This document shows, in pieces, positions 43,153-54,874 of a stretch of DNA of 64,000 nucleotides; positions within the stretch are counted from its first letter, which is position 1, and every line of letters begins with the position of its first letter. Under the pieces are notes generated by a model that saw only the letters and a program-made list of their open reading frames with translations, was not told the DNA's origin and searched no databases. Source of the DNA: Sphaerosporella brunnea (Eukaryota; Ascomycota; Pezizomycetes; Pezizales; Pyronemataceae). The DNA is taken from positions 1-64,000 of the forward strand of contig VXIS01000174.1 in NCBI GenBank assembly GCA_008704415.1, given 5' to 3'. The position numbers were made by a program, and so were the translations under genes.

Positions 43153-45681
43153 ATGCTTTCCTCGGTCGTGCGCTCCCCATACATTTGTCAACAATGTCGC
43201 TTTCAATTGCTGCGGCCGCATCGGCCCACAGCCTTAACGATGCCGTCACTACCGCCACAAACCCTTCGTTTTGCGTCCTACCAACCTTCACCCAGACGCG
43301 GACGACGAGAGAGAGACCACGGCCGGAATGACCGACGGGAAAGAGACTACGACCGGCATGACAGGAGGGAACAGGACTACGGCCTACAGGATAGACAAGA
43401 ACGAGACCACTACCCACCGGAGAGAGATCACGATGTCCGAGACAGACTGGAGCAGGACTACGAACAATCTGATTTTGAAGATCGTAATATCTCGCAGTTC
43501 ACGACCCAAGGCGAGCAAGAGAGACGGTATACCTCCCCAAATTCAGACTCACGCGTGGACTTTTCCATCGCGGAACTCCTCTCTGCCTCTGCCAAAAGAG
43601 CCCTGGAACGCAACGCGCGGGACACGAATAATCGGGAGTTGGAAGTGGAATCCGGAGAGGAGCGATCACCGAAATCGAAACAAAAGTCCTCGAACCAGTG
43701 GCAGACGGTTGGTCTGCGACCAGCTGTCGCGGAGGCGCTACTGCGAGCCTTTCCCGGCGCATACCGTATGACACAGTGCCAGAAGCAGATTCTGCCCCAA
43801 CTGCTGAAGGGTTATTCTCTTGCGGCACACTACCAGCCCGGTAGTGGGAAAACGTTCGCCATCACAGCGTGGCTGTTGACTCTCTCGCGGTCGACCAGAA
43901 CTGTCAGGCCCGACCACGAGCCCAAGGCCCACACCGAGCTCACCACTACCGCACTGATCCTCGTGCCCAACGTCGAGCTGGCGCAACAATACCTGAAAAA
44001 TATCACTAGGTTACTCGAGGCCACTGGGTCCAAAGCAATCATGGACAACCCTGCTGCGTTTGTACAGGCTCTATACCGAGGAGAAGGCCAGCGTGAGCGC
44101 ATGGAGCAGCTGCGAGCCACTAGGACGCCACACATTCTGATTGCCACCCCGACGGCGCTTTTGGACGTGTTGTCAAGCAAGGAACCTGCTACTAGAGACT
44201 TGGTGGATTATGAAAGCCTCAAAGCCATCGTCGTCGAAGAAGCAGATCACGCCCTCTCGCGGTACGACAATCCTATCGGAGGCGAGCAAACTGCGGTGGA
44301 CCCGGAAAAGCCTAGAGACCCGCTCTTGATCCTCCTTGATTACATATTCAAAGCTAGAAAGGTCTTCCGTCTCAAGGCGGGCCATAGGCTTATGCAACCC
44401 CAGCTTGTGTTTCTCTCATCAGCCACTGGGTCTGGGCGGACCAAGAGAATCATCAGCGTATATCATTCCGAGTGGCTGGATGGTGAGAACCGGCCAAATT
44501 TTTCACCATTCACTGGAAAGGGAATAACCACAGCTGCGTCCCATTTTCTGTCCCTGGGAGAAAAACGTCCTCTCCCCAACGAGATGACGCACATACCTCT
44601 TAACGTCCCAGACAACCTCAGTCACTACATTGTTGCATATGATCCCGCTACAGGCTTTCTCCGCGACGCCCCAGTACCCGACTACAATGGAGCGCCTGCG
44701 GCGGTTGTAAATGCAGACCTTCAAGCCTCGGAAGAACACCAACGGCAGGTGGAAGAATCCCTCAAGGCTGCCCTAGACGCAAACGCAACCGGGGAGCTAA
44801 ACGCATTGATCAAAGCCTACGGCAACCTAGCGCCGGAAGTAAAGCGGCGCGGTTACCCAGCGGGCATATCAGCGGAGGTGCTAGAAACGCTTCTGAATCA
44901 CGACCGGTGGCCGCGCAACGTGGTAGCAGTGGTAGGCGAGAGCTCGTCGAGGCCGGATTTGCAACAGCAGTGCGCCGCACGCGGCATCGATGCCCGACTA
45001 TTCGAGATTGACACTTGGAACACTAACGCGGAGGCTGAGGGCCGCACACCCGTCGGCCGCCTCGATCAACTACTTGCTCCCAATGCTCCTCGTCTTTCCG
45101 CCAAAGATTCCGCGGGAGGAACAAAGGAGAAGTCCACCGTCTGGATTGCAAACTACCCTTCCCTCCGCGGCCTCGACATCCCCGGAATCTCACACCTTTA
45201 CATCCTCCACCGTCTCGACCGCGTGCGCGAATACATCACCTTTGCGGGCCGCGTAGCGCGCTGGCCTTTCTCTAAGAAGGAGAGTTTGCGCCATCCCAGA
45301 TTCATGGGCCGTGACCCGCGGCCGCATGGTAAGGTTGTCAGCGTGCTGCTCGAGGAACGCGGCGTTATCCCAGATGAGATGGGAGCGAACGAGTATTCGA
45401 TCGTGGCGGCGGACGGCAGCGAGGCCGAAGGGTGGGTGTGGAAGAACGAGGCGTTGCGGCTGGCAAAGATCGGCATCCAGATCAAGAAGTACTTTTCCGA
45501 CGCGGAACAGACTGCGGCGGGGAATGTTGGGTATGGAGATCTTGGAGAGGTCTTGAGGACTTCTCAGGACCTTGATGAGGAGGAAGAGGAGGAGGAGGTG
45601 GAGGTGGAGCAAGAATTGACGTTGGAGGATGACGAGGGAGAGGCGGACGAGGACAACTTACCGTGGGATGAGAAGAAATGA
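43153..45681 (+). CDS. Mitochondrial DEAD-box-like RNA helicase (MRH4-like)
   Basis: Single exon, 842 residues. The N-terminus MLSSVVRSPYICQQCRFQLL with later arginines fits mitochondrial import. Residues about 50-115 are a degenerate tandem array of Arg/Asp/Glu-rich octapeptide-like units (RRERDY, RREQDY, RQERDH). The helicase core starts at about 195 (WQTVGLRPAVAEALLRAFPG, a Q-motif-like region). Motif I is PGSGKT (K233), motif Ia is LVPNVELAQQYL, motif Ib is IATPTALLDVL, motif II is VEEADHAL (E362-D365, Glu in place of the first Asp of DEAD), and motif III is SSATGS. In domain 2, GLDIPGISHLYI and TFAGRVARWPF stand for motifs V and VI, the latter divergent. The tail is Glu/Asp-rich. By analogy with Mrh4 it may act in mitochondrial large-subunit assembly; this is inference. 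Confidence 0.8.
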   Translation: MLSSVVRSPYICQQCRFQLLRPHRPTALTMPSLPPQTLRFASYQPSPRRGRRERDHGRNDRRERDYDRHDRREQDYGLQDRQERDHYPPERDHDVRDRLEQDYEQSDFEDRNISQFTTQGEQERRYTSPNSDSRVDFSIAELLSASAKRALERNARDTNNRELEVESGEERSPKSKQKSSNQWQTVGLRPAVAEALLRAFPGAYRMTQCQKQILPQLLKGYSLAAHYQPGSGKTFAITAWLLTLSRSTRTVRPDHEPKAHTELTTTALILVPNVELAQQYLKNITRLLEATGSKAIMDNPAAFVQALYRGEGQRERMEQLRATRTPHILIATPTALLDVLSSKEPATRDLVDYESLKAIVVEEADHALSRYDNPIGGEQTAVDPEKPRDPLLILLDYIFKARKVFRLKAGHRLMQPQLVFLSSATGSGRTKRIISVYHSEWLDGENRPNFSPFTGKGITTAASHFLSLGEKRPLPNEMTHIPLNVPDNLSHYIVAYDPATGFLRDAPVPDYNGAPAAVVNADLQASEEHQRQVEESLKAALDANATGELNALIKAYGNLAPEVKRRGYPAGISAEVLETLLNHDRWPRNVVAVVGESSSRPDLQQQCAARGIDARLFEIDTWNTNAEAEGRTPVGRLDQLLAPNAPRLSAKDSAGGTKEKSTVWIANYPSLRGLDIPGISHLYILHRLDRVREYITFAGRVARWPFSKKESLRHPRFMGRDPRPHGKVVSVLLEERGVIPDEMGANEYSIVAADGSEAEGWVWKNEALRLAKIGIQIKKYFSDAEQTAAGNVGYGDLGEVLRTSQDLDEEEEEEEVEVEQELTLEDDEGEADEDNLPWDEKK

Positions 45682-46008
45682 TGTACTGTGCTTTGCGGCG
45701 GTGGCGGCGGAATTGTTGTAAGATAAATGGTTTATTTCTTTTGCATATCTCGGTAGACTAGAGGGTGGGCGCATAAAAGCTATCCGTGTTAGATACTCAT
45801 CTTTTTGGAGCTGAATGGTAACGATCAGTTACGGGCGTTTGATTCCTTCGTGCTCTTGTTCCACCCCATTCATAACAATAACAACATCCCAACAGCTGGT
45901 GGAGGTATCACCCATTCATTACCGCATGCCGCGTATAGATACAGAAAAGGGAACAAATGCAACCCAAACTTTTCCAGCCTCCCCTCCCCTTCCCTCCCCA
46001 TCAATCCT
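45682..46008. other. Convergent 3' flanks
   Basis: 327 bp between the helicase and BRX1 stops. No gene seen. Confidence 0.6.
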
Positions 46009-47030
46009 CTACGCAAACAAAACAGCATCATCAATCTCGGCCTCAGCCATCTTCGCAATCTTCTGCTCCTTCTGTATCTCCCTCTTCTTGACCACCCTCT
46101 TGGTGCGCGCCATATCCCTTCCGCCAGCACGCACCGCGCGCTTCTCGCGGATCGCGGCGCGCACCTCGTTCGGTGACACGAACTCCTTGTTCTCGTACAC
46201 CACGGGACCGCCAAAGCTTCCCTCGAGGATCACGATGGGCGTCATGACGAAGCGCGGGCCAATCTCGACCAGCTCGACGCCGTCTTTGCTGTCCTTCCTG
46301 CTCTTCTTTTCCGTGTCCTCGTCGTCGTCGCCTGCAGCAGCAGCAGCGCCAGCGGCGGCGGCGGAGGTGATCTGGACCTGGTAGTGCCGTAGCCACACCT
46401 TGCCGTCGGCGAGGGTGAAGGCTACGACGCGGTCGACGAAGGGCTTGGATTTCCTGGTGCCTTTGGGCACCGAGAAGGTGTGCAGCAGCAGCTCCTTCAT
46501 CAGCGCTGCGCTGGGCGTGGCGTCAAAGTTCTTGTCGAAAGAAACGATCGGTCTGCTGCCGCGCAGGGCGTTGCCCGTGAAGTTGAGTTCCGACATTGTG
46601 TGTACTTTTTTTTTTTTTTCTCTCCAGTCAGACCCTACCAATACTACTACTACTACCGCCACCACCACCGCCACACCGAAGAGGAGAGAGGAGGAGGGGG
46701 ATTACAGTTCTGGATGTGAAACTTGATGCTGGGTCCATTCGGGTTCCTTGCCAGCCAGAGGTATAGATCTTGCCTCTTCCTCGCCTCGAAGAATAGCACG
46801 CCGTTGCAATTGTAGAGCTCGGCCACTTCGTTCAGATAGTGCAATTGCGACTTGGTATCCAGCTTTGCGTCTTTGCGCGAGTGCGGCAGCATCGCTACCA
46901 GGTCGTTGAGTAGGTGTCGGTGCCGATAGGTCACTCCCCGCGAGGAGAGTATCAGTACCCGAGACTTCGGCGCCACCTTTTCCGGCTTTTCGTGGCTCGG
47001 GGTGGTGACCGCTTTGAAGAGTGTCGACAT
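46009..47030 (-). CDS. BRX1: Ribosome biogenesis protein Brx1 (Brix domain)
   Basis: Exons are 47030-46706 and 46604-46009, giving 306 residues; yeast Brx1 has 291. The Brix domain runs almost full length: RVLILSSRGVTYRHRHLLND, LPHSRKDAKLDTKSQLHYLN, VLFFEARKRQDLYLWLARNP, GSRPIVSFDKNFD, TFSVPKGTRKSKPFVDRVV and LVEIGPRFVMTPIVILEGSF. It functions in the nucleolus in early 60S pre-ribosome assembly. The single 101-bp intron is odd: 14 A residues precede an AAG acceptor where a pyrimidine tract is normal, yet only this junction gives QNLHTMSELN. An alanine-rich acidic loop (GAAAAAGDDDEDTEKKSRKD) interrupts the domain. Confidence 0.94.
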
Positions 47031-47681
47031 TTTTGCGTGGTTGTGAGAAGACAGGTGGTGAGGTGGGTGACGTTTTAACTTAGAAAAAATTGGAGAGCCA
47101 CTCGTGTCGCGGTTGCTTGCCCCACCCCTGCGGAAAAGACCCGCGCGCTTCACCCGCGCACCAACTTCGAAGCGTAGGTACATGTACTTACTCGGTGGGT
47201 ACGGCTGGGCCACATTTCGAGTAACTAGTACTGCAGAACAGGTAGAATATGGATACGCTGCGTCCAGTATTTGTATACTCAAGCAGTCACTGCTCAAGTA
47301 CCTGTGTGTTGGACCATGGAGCTTGCTTTGCTTTCGGCCTACCTATCTCGCGATACATGGCACCCTACAAATACTGAATTATATCAGGTTCCAGTGAACA
47401 TGGATAAGATTGCTGCAGCTGTTTTTGAGACCGCCAAGTGCTCATCACGTGGTGATGACATGCCGGCCCAGTAAAATTATGGCTGTACCGAACCAATGAA
47501 TAAAAACAGACAGACGCCGCAGAATGCGCGGTAAAAAAAGACAAGCTTAAAGGGAGTGGATAAACAGAAGGTATGTGAACGAAGATGAAAGAAGAGAAAA
47601 CGCAGCACGGCAACACCTTCCTTCTATGCAGAAAACCCATATAAAGATAAAAAGTAATCAAAGAAAATACACGCAACTGAA
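47031..47681. other. BRX1 upstream / Lunapark 3' flank
   Basis: No gene found in 651 bp. Confidence 0.55.
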
Positions 47682-49027
47682 TCAAACCTGCTTTCTTCCA
47701 GTGAGCTTGGCTTTTGATTTCGGAGTCCGTAGCTCTTCCTTATCGCTCTCAGCATCAGCAACCTCCTTCCCCTTCTCGTCCACAACTTCGGAAGCAGAAT
47801 TTCCGGATTTGGTCTTGAGTGAAGCAGTGGCGGATCGGCGATTGGGCGCATCATCAATGTCCACAAGACTAGGTTCTAGCAAGCTCTCCTTCTCTTCATG
47901 TTTCACCTCTATGGCACGTTGCTTTTGAGCGCCATTCATGGTACCACATCTCGCGCATCCCCATTCATCCATCTCGTTCAGAGAGCGGGTTCCAGGGGGC
48001 GCAAGTCCATTGACCATCCTGCAATTCTTGCAGATCAGAGCGAACCTATTCTTCGCGGACGTCTCATCCTCACCCAAAACTACATCCAGGATACGGTCGT
48101 ACCACCTGGGTGCCGTGGCTTCCTCCGGCTGCAGATGTTGTTGGGAGGGAGGTTGGGTATGCCCTTGCATGTGAAGCGTCTGCGGGAGTCGTTGCTGAAA
48201 AGGCGGTTGCGGACCTCGCGGGGGCTGGCCCTGAGCCTGAACCTGGCCATATTGGGGCGGGATTCCGGCTTTCTGCTGAGCAAGTAATTGCTGCTGGACA
48301 CGCATCTGATCGGGAGTGAGCGTGTTTGCAAGTTGAGAAAGCTGCGGTTGGGGCTGAGGTTGATGTGGCATGCGCTGCTGCGGTCCGGTGGACTCAGAGG
48401 CAGATGTGGCGGCTGAAAGGGACGGAGTCTTCTGATTCTCGACAGACTGTGAGATTCCGGAGGAGGTTCCGCCATATTTCTCGATCAGGGATTGGGTGGT
48501 CGAAAATTTGGTTGCGGCTTTGAGCTTCTCGATTGTGGCTCGCTGTTGCGTTTGAAGGTCCTCGAGTCTGGTTTCTGCAGAAGTGATTCGACGCTCGTAA
48601 TAGAGATCAAGTGATTTCCGGACAAAATAAATCCTGTCACATTGGCCAGGTCAGTATGCAGAAGAGGGCAGGAAGAGTGTCTCCAAGGAACGGCCACACT
48701 CACGCAAACGGTCCCACGAGCAACCCAGAGCCTTCCTGCAATCCGACATTCTGGTACCCTACCACGAGCACAATAACTATGATATAGAGGATGAATCCTA
48801 ACACCGAGTAAATGGTGAACAGCGCTTTATATCTGCGAGAGCGTTGCCGTAGAATAGCGAGCTTCGAGGAGGACGCTTCAATCTGGGACGCCAACTTCAC
48901 GAGTATCCGCTCAAAGGAGTCGGGAGAGTTGTCGTCACCCTGAATCGTCGGTCAGCTTCCTATCCTGGCTGGAGAAAACAAAAGGGGGAAGGGGGGTACT
49001 TACACGGAAGGGCCACAAGCGAACCAT
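47682..49027 (-). CDS. LNP1: Lunapark-type ER junction protein
   Basis: Exons are 49027-49004, 48939-48704 and 48633-47682, giving 403 residues. The first exon encodes only MVRLWPFR and ends at a GTAAGT donor. A short coiled coil (ERILVKLASQIEASSSKLAI) precedes two membrane spans, ALFTIYSVLGFILYIIVIVL and SGLLVGPFAIYFV, then a second coiled coil (RRITSAETRLEDLQTQQRAT). A Gln/Pro-rich linker follows. The zinc ribbon with two CxxC pairs (ICKNCRMVNGLAPPG, GCARCGTMNG) lies at about 287-320, introduced by RWYDRILDVVLGEDE, the Lunapark signature. The protein stabilises three-way junctions of the tubular ER. The tail is Lys/Glu-rich. Confidence 0.93.
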
Positions 49028-49873
49028 GGCTGCGGAAGTTATGAAGTTTGAAAGTAGAGCAAATTCAAGGACAAAGAGGGGACGGCGCAAGGAGAGGAAG
49101 AGAAGAACAGGACACGGTAAGGAGTAAAAATGAAAGTAAATGTGGAGAGAAGGATTGAAGGAGAAAGAGAGAAAAAGCGGAAGGCTCAGCCGTTGCTAAG
49201 GCTGGATATGGTGTAGATAATTCTTGCGAAAGAAATATCTTTTCCTGCCACGAAGTCAATAGTACCAGCACTATGTCATCGCGATGAAGCTCTGTGATTG
49301 ATTGATGATGTGGCTGGTGACGGCGGCTGGTGAAGGCAGCAGACCAGGGGGTAGCAAGGACTTAGTAAGTTGCACGAGCCACAGCGCGGGCTGTGTTACA
49401 TAAGAAACAGCAAATCCCATAGCGAACGATATGTGTCGATCAACAAGGAAGTGACATCATAACGCAGTACCCATGTGAATGCAAATAACCAAGTATCTAC
49501 ATAGTTCATCATGAACTGCTCTTCATCAACGTAGGACGCTTGATGCTTTCCAGAATAATTGTCGCCTCATACTCTGGCGGTTTCTCAAAGCATCGACTCA
49601 AGGCGGTCTGTGGGTTAACGGACATGATCATCAATTCGTTGGTGTTCTGGTTGTTGTCTTATCTTTATCAGATCAGATCAGATCGAGTCCATGCGAGGAA
49701 AAAGCCCTTATCTAATCAGCAATCTGTGCGTGCACACACACGGTCACACGGCAACCTTGCCCCACAAATCAATCCCACCGTGAGACGCTAAGCTATCGAA
49801 AAGCACGCGCCGGTAACTCAACAACTTCGACAACCCGTAAATCGACAAACGACGACACGACTGCTCGCCCAAC
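49028..49873. other. Divergent promoter, Lunapark / RPS18
   Basis: 846 bp, no gene. A short ATCAG/GATC-rich direct repeat (AGATCAGATCAGATCG) at about 49670-49685 lies 190 bp upstream of RPS18. Confidence 0.55.
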
Positions 49874-50479
49874 ATGTGAGTCCTACTCCGGCTACACCGA
49901 TTCGCGCGATTTAGAGAGAACGCTCAGGTTCTGACGGCTTTCTTTTCTCGGTTCAAACAGGTCTCTCGTCAGCGGCGAAAAGTCGAACTTCCAGTTCATC
50001 CTTCGTCTCCTCAACACGAACGTCGATGGAAAGCAGAAGGTCATGTACGCCTTGACCAAGATCAAGGGTGTTGGACGTCGATACTCCAACTTGGTCTGCA
50101 AGAAGGCCGATGTCGACCTCAACAAGCGGTACGCAGCGAGCGAACCATAGCGCAATGTTCGAAATCTAACGTTGTATCCAGCGCCGGCGAACTCACCACC
50201 GAAGAGCTTGAGCGCATCGTCACCATCATCCAGAACCCCACCCAGTACAAGATCCCCGCCTGGTTCCTCAACAGACAGCGCGACATCGTCGACGGCAAGA
50301 ACTACCAGATTCTCGCCAACGGTGTCGACTCCAAGCTCCGTGAAGATCTTGAGCGTCTGAAGAAGATCCGCGCCCACCGTGGTCTTCGTCACTACTGGGG
50401 CCTCCGTGTCCGTGGTCAGCACACTAAGACCACTGGTCGCCGCGGCCGGACCGTCGGTGTGTCCAAGAAGAAGAGTTAA
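49874..50479 (+). CDS. RPS18: 40S ribosomal protein S18 (uS13), start codon split by intron
   Basis: Exons are 49874-49875 (AT), 49961-50128 and 50182-50479, giving 155 residues. Splicing CCCAACAT|GTGAGT to AAACAG|GTCTC creates ATG TCT and the expected N-terminus [20 protein letters not shown]. Other landmarks are [60 protein letters not shown] and the C-terminal GVSKKKS. It is a component of the small-subunit head that contacts tRNA and the large subunit. The first intron is 85 bp with a perfect donor; the second is 53 bp. Codon use is strongly C-ending, as expected of a highly expressed gene. Confidence 0.97.
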
Positions 50480-51176
50480 ACATGTGCGGTTATCTTGGAG
50501 TTCCGGGGATGGGAAAAAAAAGCGAAGCATAATTGAATCAACAAGCTGCCGCTACCTCAAAATTGCGGGCTTCAGTTGTCGATGTGATTTTTTTTTTTTT
50601 TTTTTTGATTTTTTTTGAAGTTGATGCGAGCAGCTATGATTTTGAACGAGTCTCCAACAATCTTCATTCGCCCTAAGCCGCCGCCCCAGATTCCTTTGCA
50701 TGCTTCCGCCGTTCTCAAGCTGGGAGCAGCACCGACAACAAATGACGTCTACCCCTGGGTATCCACACAAAGAGTTATGCAAATGGTTGTAGATGGTGAA
50801 AACTTGCTACCATGAACAGAGTTGAAGCGGTTTGAATACTCACCTGCGTCGAACTACATTGTCGAGTGTCCTCCGCTCCGATTGGTACTTGATATACAGT
50901 TAGGAGCTTTGCGGAATAGAAGTGACGATATTTGCTCAGTTTCCAGGGTCGATCATTGAGGGTCATATCTAAAATAAACAATCTTGCAAGAAATAAAGTG
51001 GTACAAAAGTACATAATAACGACCATTCCTTCCTCCGCACGTGAAGTATACTCCCAATTTAAACGCCAAAACAATGATAACCCAAAGAATTCCTTGTAAA
51101 ATGCGCGGGGACCTTTATCCACCATTCTGTTGTTACAACGATATGAAGTAGACTTCTTTAGTGGCCAATGAAGTTA
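50480..51176. other. Convergent 3' flanks, RPS18 / Brr6-Brl1
   Basis: Contains T runs at about 50588-50606 and 50609-50616, and no gene. Confidence 0.55.
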
Positions 51177-52565
51177 CTAATCACGCCATTCCAACGCCTG
51201 GCCATTGTCGCGGTTCTTTCGAGGAGAGGTTGTATAATCGAGAGGCGTTGAGGGCAAATCAAAATGCTCACTCCTCGCAACAGGAGTTTTCCATTGTCGC
51301 GGCGATTGGTACGGATAGGTGTGCGGCGTGGACGACGGAAAAGAAGGCGTAGCTCCGTAGAATGGATGGGGGAAGTAGGGTTTCGTTGAACCAGTACTGC
51401 GTCCTGCGACCCAGCATAGGGTGATCAAAAAAATTATGGAACCCTGAATAGTTGATTAGCTCCTTTGCAAATTACCGGGCGACAAAATACTTACCATCGT
51501 CTTCCAATGGAGCTCACTGACAAAACTATTTAAGATTTGCGCGAGCATGGTAGCACTGACTGCTGATCTGCCCACCTTGTTTGGGTCTTCGTTCATGCAC
51601 TTCTCCAACTCGGCACAAAATTCCGCCAACTTCGGGACACGGGTGTGTGGAGCACAGTGATTGACCACGTATTCTGAGGAGCAACGCTGAATCTTCGCGG
51701 TGACCGCACCCACGGATTCTGAAAGCCGGTTGTTCAAATCTTGTTGCACAACGCGGACACCAGAAAACAGGATGTATATGGCCAGCAACACCCAGGAGGC
51801 ATGTATAAACATCTGGAGGTACGAAGATACTACCTCGGGAATGCCTCGATGTGTTTCCAACCACTCCCTAGTAGATCTTGCTTTACGAGGCGGCTGGCCT
51901 CGGGTGCTGTAGTTGTCCTGCACCTCATCGCTCTCGTCGTCGTTCGAGGTTTTGTCGGGCTCAGCGCGCTTGTTACGCCGTCGCTGAGGTTTGCTGATGG
52001 CGCCATCATGCCTAGTTCCTCGCCGCAGCTCTCCCCTGCCAGTGACCCGAGTGCCTGACAACGACAGACTGCTGATTCCACCTTTCTTGCCGCTTCGAAG
52101 CAACTGCGCAAGTTGAGCATCCGGGGTGGGAACCTCGCTGTCCATATCCCTCGAGTCATTGCCAGGTGTGCTAAACATGTCGGAGTCCTTTGAAGGGGTG
52201 TCGAAAGTATTTCTGGGTGTCTGGAAGGCTGGAGTATTAAATGCAGCGAACAGCGGCTTTCCGAGGGGCGTAGCAGGGTGTGCGCTTTGTTTCATAAATA
52301 CGGGCTGGCTCGGGGCGGGAGTAGAAAAAATCTCGTGCTTGATAGGCGAGGACTGGAAAGATGAGGGTGCTCCTGCACAGTGAGTGAGCACAAGTCCTGA
52401 ATAGGATTTCCGTGGCAGTGACTGCATACCTCCACGCCTAACTGGCGTCTCTTCCGCAACAGCGCGCTGAATACCGCTCATTCTGAACGGCGAATTGGTG
52501 TCAACACGTCCAGTTTGGTTTTCCCATTCGAACTCCATGGGGGATTCTTGTCCGCGGTACTCCAT
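51177..52565 (-). CDS. BRL1: Brr6/Brl1 nuclear-envelope protein
   Basis: Exons are 52565-51495 and 51443-51177, giving 445 residues. A third intron is likely at 52373-52429 (57 bp, GTATGC donor, TGTGCAG acceptor): it is a multiple of three with no stop, so it is invisible to ORF finding, and removing it gives RRGGAPSSFQ and 426 residues. A disordered N-terminal half leads to TM1 (MFIHASWVLLAIYILFSGV), the lumenal segment with four conserved cysteines (CSSEYVVNHC, FCAELEKC), MNEDPNKVGRSAVSATMLAQ and then TM2 (GSIIFLITLCWVAG). Brr6/Brl1 proteins act at the inner nuclear membrane in nuclear-pore assembly and lipid homeostasis. Filamentous fungi usually have one gene for the pair; I cannot say which yeast paralogue is closer. 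Confidence 0.9.
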
Positions 52566-53940
52566 ACCGTCAAGTGCAAAAAGGGAAGAAGCGCAGGTGT
52601 AATGTGGAAGTGTTGGAGGGGAGGAGGGGGGGCAGTGTGCGGTGGTTTAAAGAAAGACAGACTTGGAGAGGTGAAGCAAGCGAATGCTGTGGATTTGGAA
52701 GACGCGATGAAGGCCTGGAGACGCGATGTGGGGAGATAGTGCGAGATGCGAGATGCGAGGTCACTGGAGAGAATGCAGCCGCGAAAAAACATCTAGGGCT
52801 TGGTCGTCGTCAGGGGCAACGCAGTGCCCAAGTCTGACACGTGCAAAAGCTTGGACCAGCAGGTCATGGAATCTCACTCGGCAAAGAATTCTGCATCATA
52901 TTTTGAGAGAGGAACGAATGCTTTGGCCATGCATGGCTTTTCTGCTCGATAAAACTAGCCTTGAAGGACAACCCGGAAGGATCTTTGAAACCAAAGCTTC
53001 CAGCCTTGCCCAAGTTCCATGTGCCGTTTCACAGTGATCATTACAAACGACAAAAGCGCTGCAAGGTGGGCTCAACTTGGAAATACTCCTCCGTCATTGT
53101 ACGCTACAAGTGAAAAATTCAAGTCCAGGATTTATTTTTTGATGGTTAAAAGATCCGGGCTGATCTAATCTGATTTGATCGGGCCGCCGGCACGTTCCCA
53201 GTGTCGATCTTTCAACGCTCCGGTCCGTGCACTGCTTAAGCGAGTCAAGTTCACCGTCGACGCTGCAGCGTTTCGAACGCCATTCTCTCTTTCCATACCA
53301 TTCCACACCACGCACGATCAACATCAGGTCAGGTCTCCGCTTCGAGAAGCAGGGCATGGTAATTCCTGGTCAGACAGTCAGGCTTTGACGCACAGCACTC
53401 GACGGCAGATTGTGCCTTTGCCACGGTCTATCAGGCCGAAACGTATATAGCGGTCCTCGAGGTAATTTTTTACAAGGAAGCCCACGACCTGACGGATATT
53501 AGCATTGAATGGATGGGCTGTTCACACCAGTGACGCGCCCCCAAGTAGAGCACGAGCTTGCCACACGAGAGGGTTGATCTCGGCTTTCAAGTCGCCATGG
53601 CCCGAAGCCTGCTTCCATCCTGGTAGAGATTTCCCTCATAGTCTTGCTTACCGGTGCAACCGGTGCAACCTGCTGAATGTTGTGCCAGGAGTTTTCCTCA
53701 GACGGGGCGTGCATGCTCTGAGGGCTAACTGTGTACGTGTGTAGATAGAATCAACAGATAATCGTCGCTTTTGATCGCTGCCGCTAGCACTTGCGCCCGC
53801 CACGGCCATTAAAATCATGTATTACTCGACACACGCAGATTGAAGCTCAACATCTGCCGTTTAGGAAAACAAAGCATGCGTCATTTCATGCAAAGGGGCG
53901 GGTGTGACAACCAACGAAACAAACTGTTGTGCATGTCAGA

Positions 53941-53961
53941 TTTTTTTTTTTTTTTTTTTTT
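53941..53961. repeat. Poly-T tract, 21 nt
   Basis: Homopolymer followed by a T-rich run with single C interruptions. Confidence 0.9.
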
Positions 53962-54843
53962 CTTTTCTTTTTCTTTCTGCACTGGGTATATCTACTTCTG
54001 GAAGACGGTTGGTTGGAAAGACTTGTCAAGCCACATGGCCACCAGTAGCCGAAATGTGGCGCGGCTAAAACACCACGGTGCTGCAGCCAATGATGGATTT
54101 GCAAAACCACCCGAGATCTCGGAAAATCCGATCGATGCCTGCGCGCATGAATGAGTCTCACAGCTGGCCGGGTTGAGTCGGAACAACGAGGAAATGCGCG
54201 GTCAGGCAAGGGGCGCTGCAGCGTGCTTGTGTGTATGTAACGTCGAGGTCTGAAAGCAGCAACAGCAGCCAGCGGCATCGCCAGCACCGCATCTTCGCTC
54301 GAATGCAATCGGCATCTCCCGTCGGAAGCATGCTCAAGCATGTGAGTGCTGAGTACAAACAGGTACAAACAGGTATATATATATCTAAATGGCACACTCA
54401 AGTACTTCTGTGGGTACCCTACCCTACGCATGCACGGGCCACTCGTAGCCGCACATAGTTCCCTGATTTGGAGGCGTGCATGCTGTTTGTTCACTTGGTA
54501 CCTGCTTCAACACGCCAGGCGGGTCTGCTCTGCCTCACGCAGTCGACTCTCTCCACGAATACGGGGCGTATTCTTGCAAAGTGAAATTCTCATAGCGAGA
54601 GCGGCTTGTCCCATGATTATTTTATTAATATTCTTGCAGGGAGAGTCGACTGCAACCCAGCGAACCAGCCCTCACGTGCCCCGGTACCTCTTGAGTCTTG
54701 ATTCTTGAAAGGGCACTTCAAGGGAAGACACAGACATGCATGCATGCTCGCTCGGGCACGCCGCCCGTTGCATCTCGATTCGTAGCAGGTGATTTGGTGC
54801 TATCGCCGCCGATAACCACCAACCTAGTTGTGTTGAAAGAAAG

Positions 54844-54873
<30 letters not shown>
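54844..54873. repeat. Poly-A tract, 30 nt
   Basis: Uninterrupted homopolymer about 500 bp upstream of GCV2. Confidence 0.95.
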
Positions 54874-54874
<1 letters not shown>

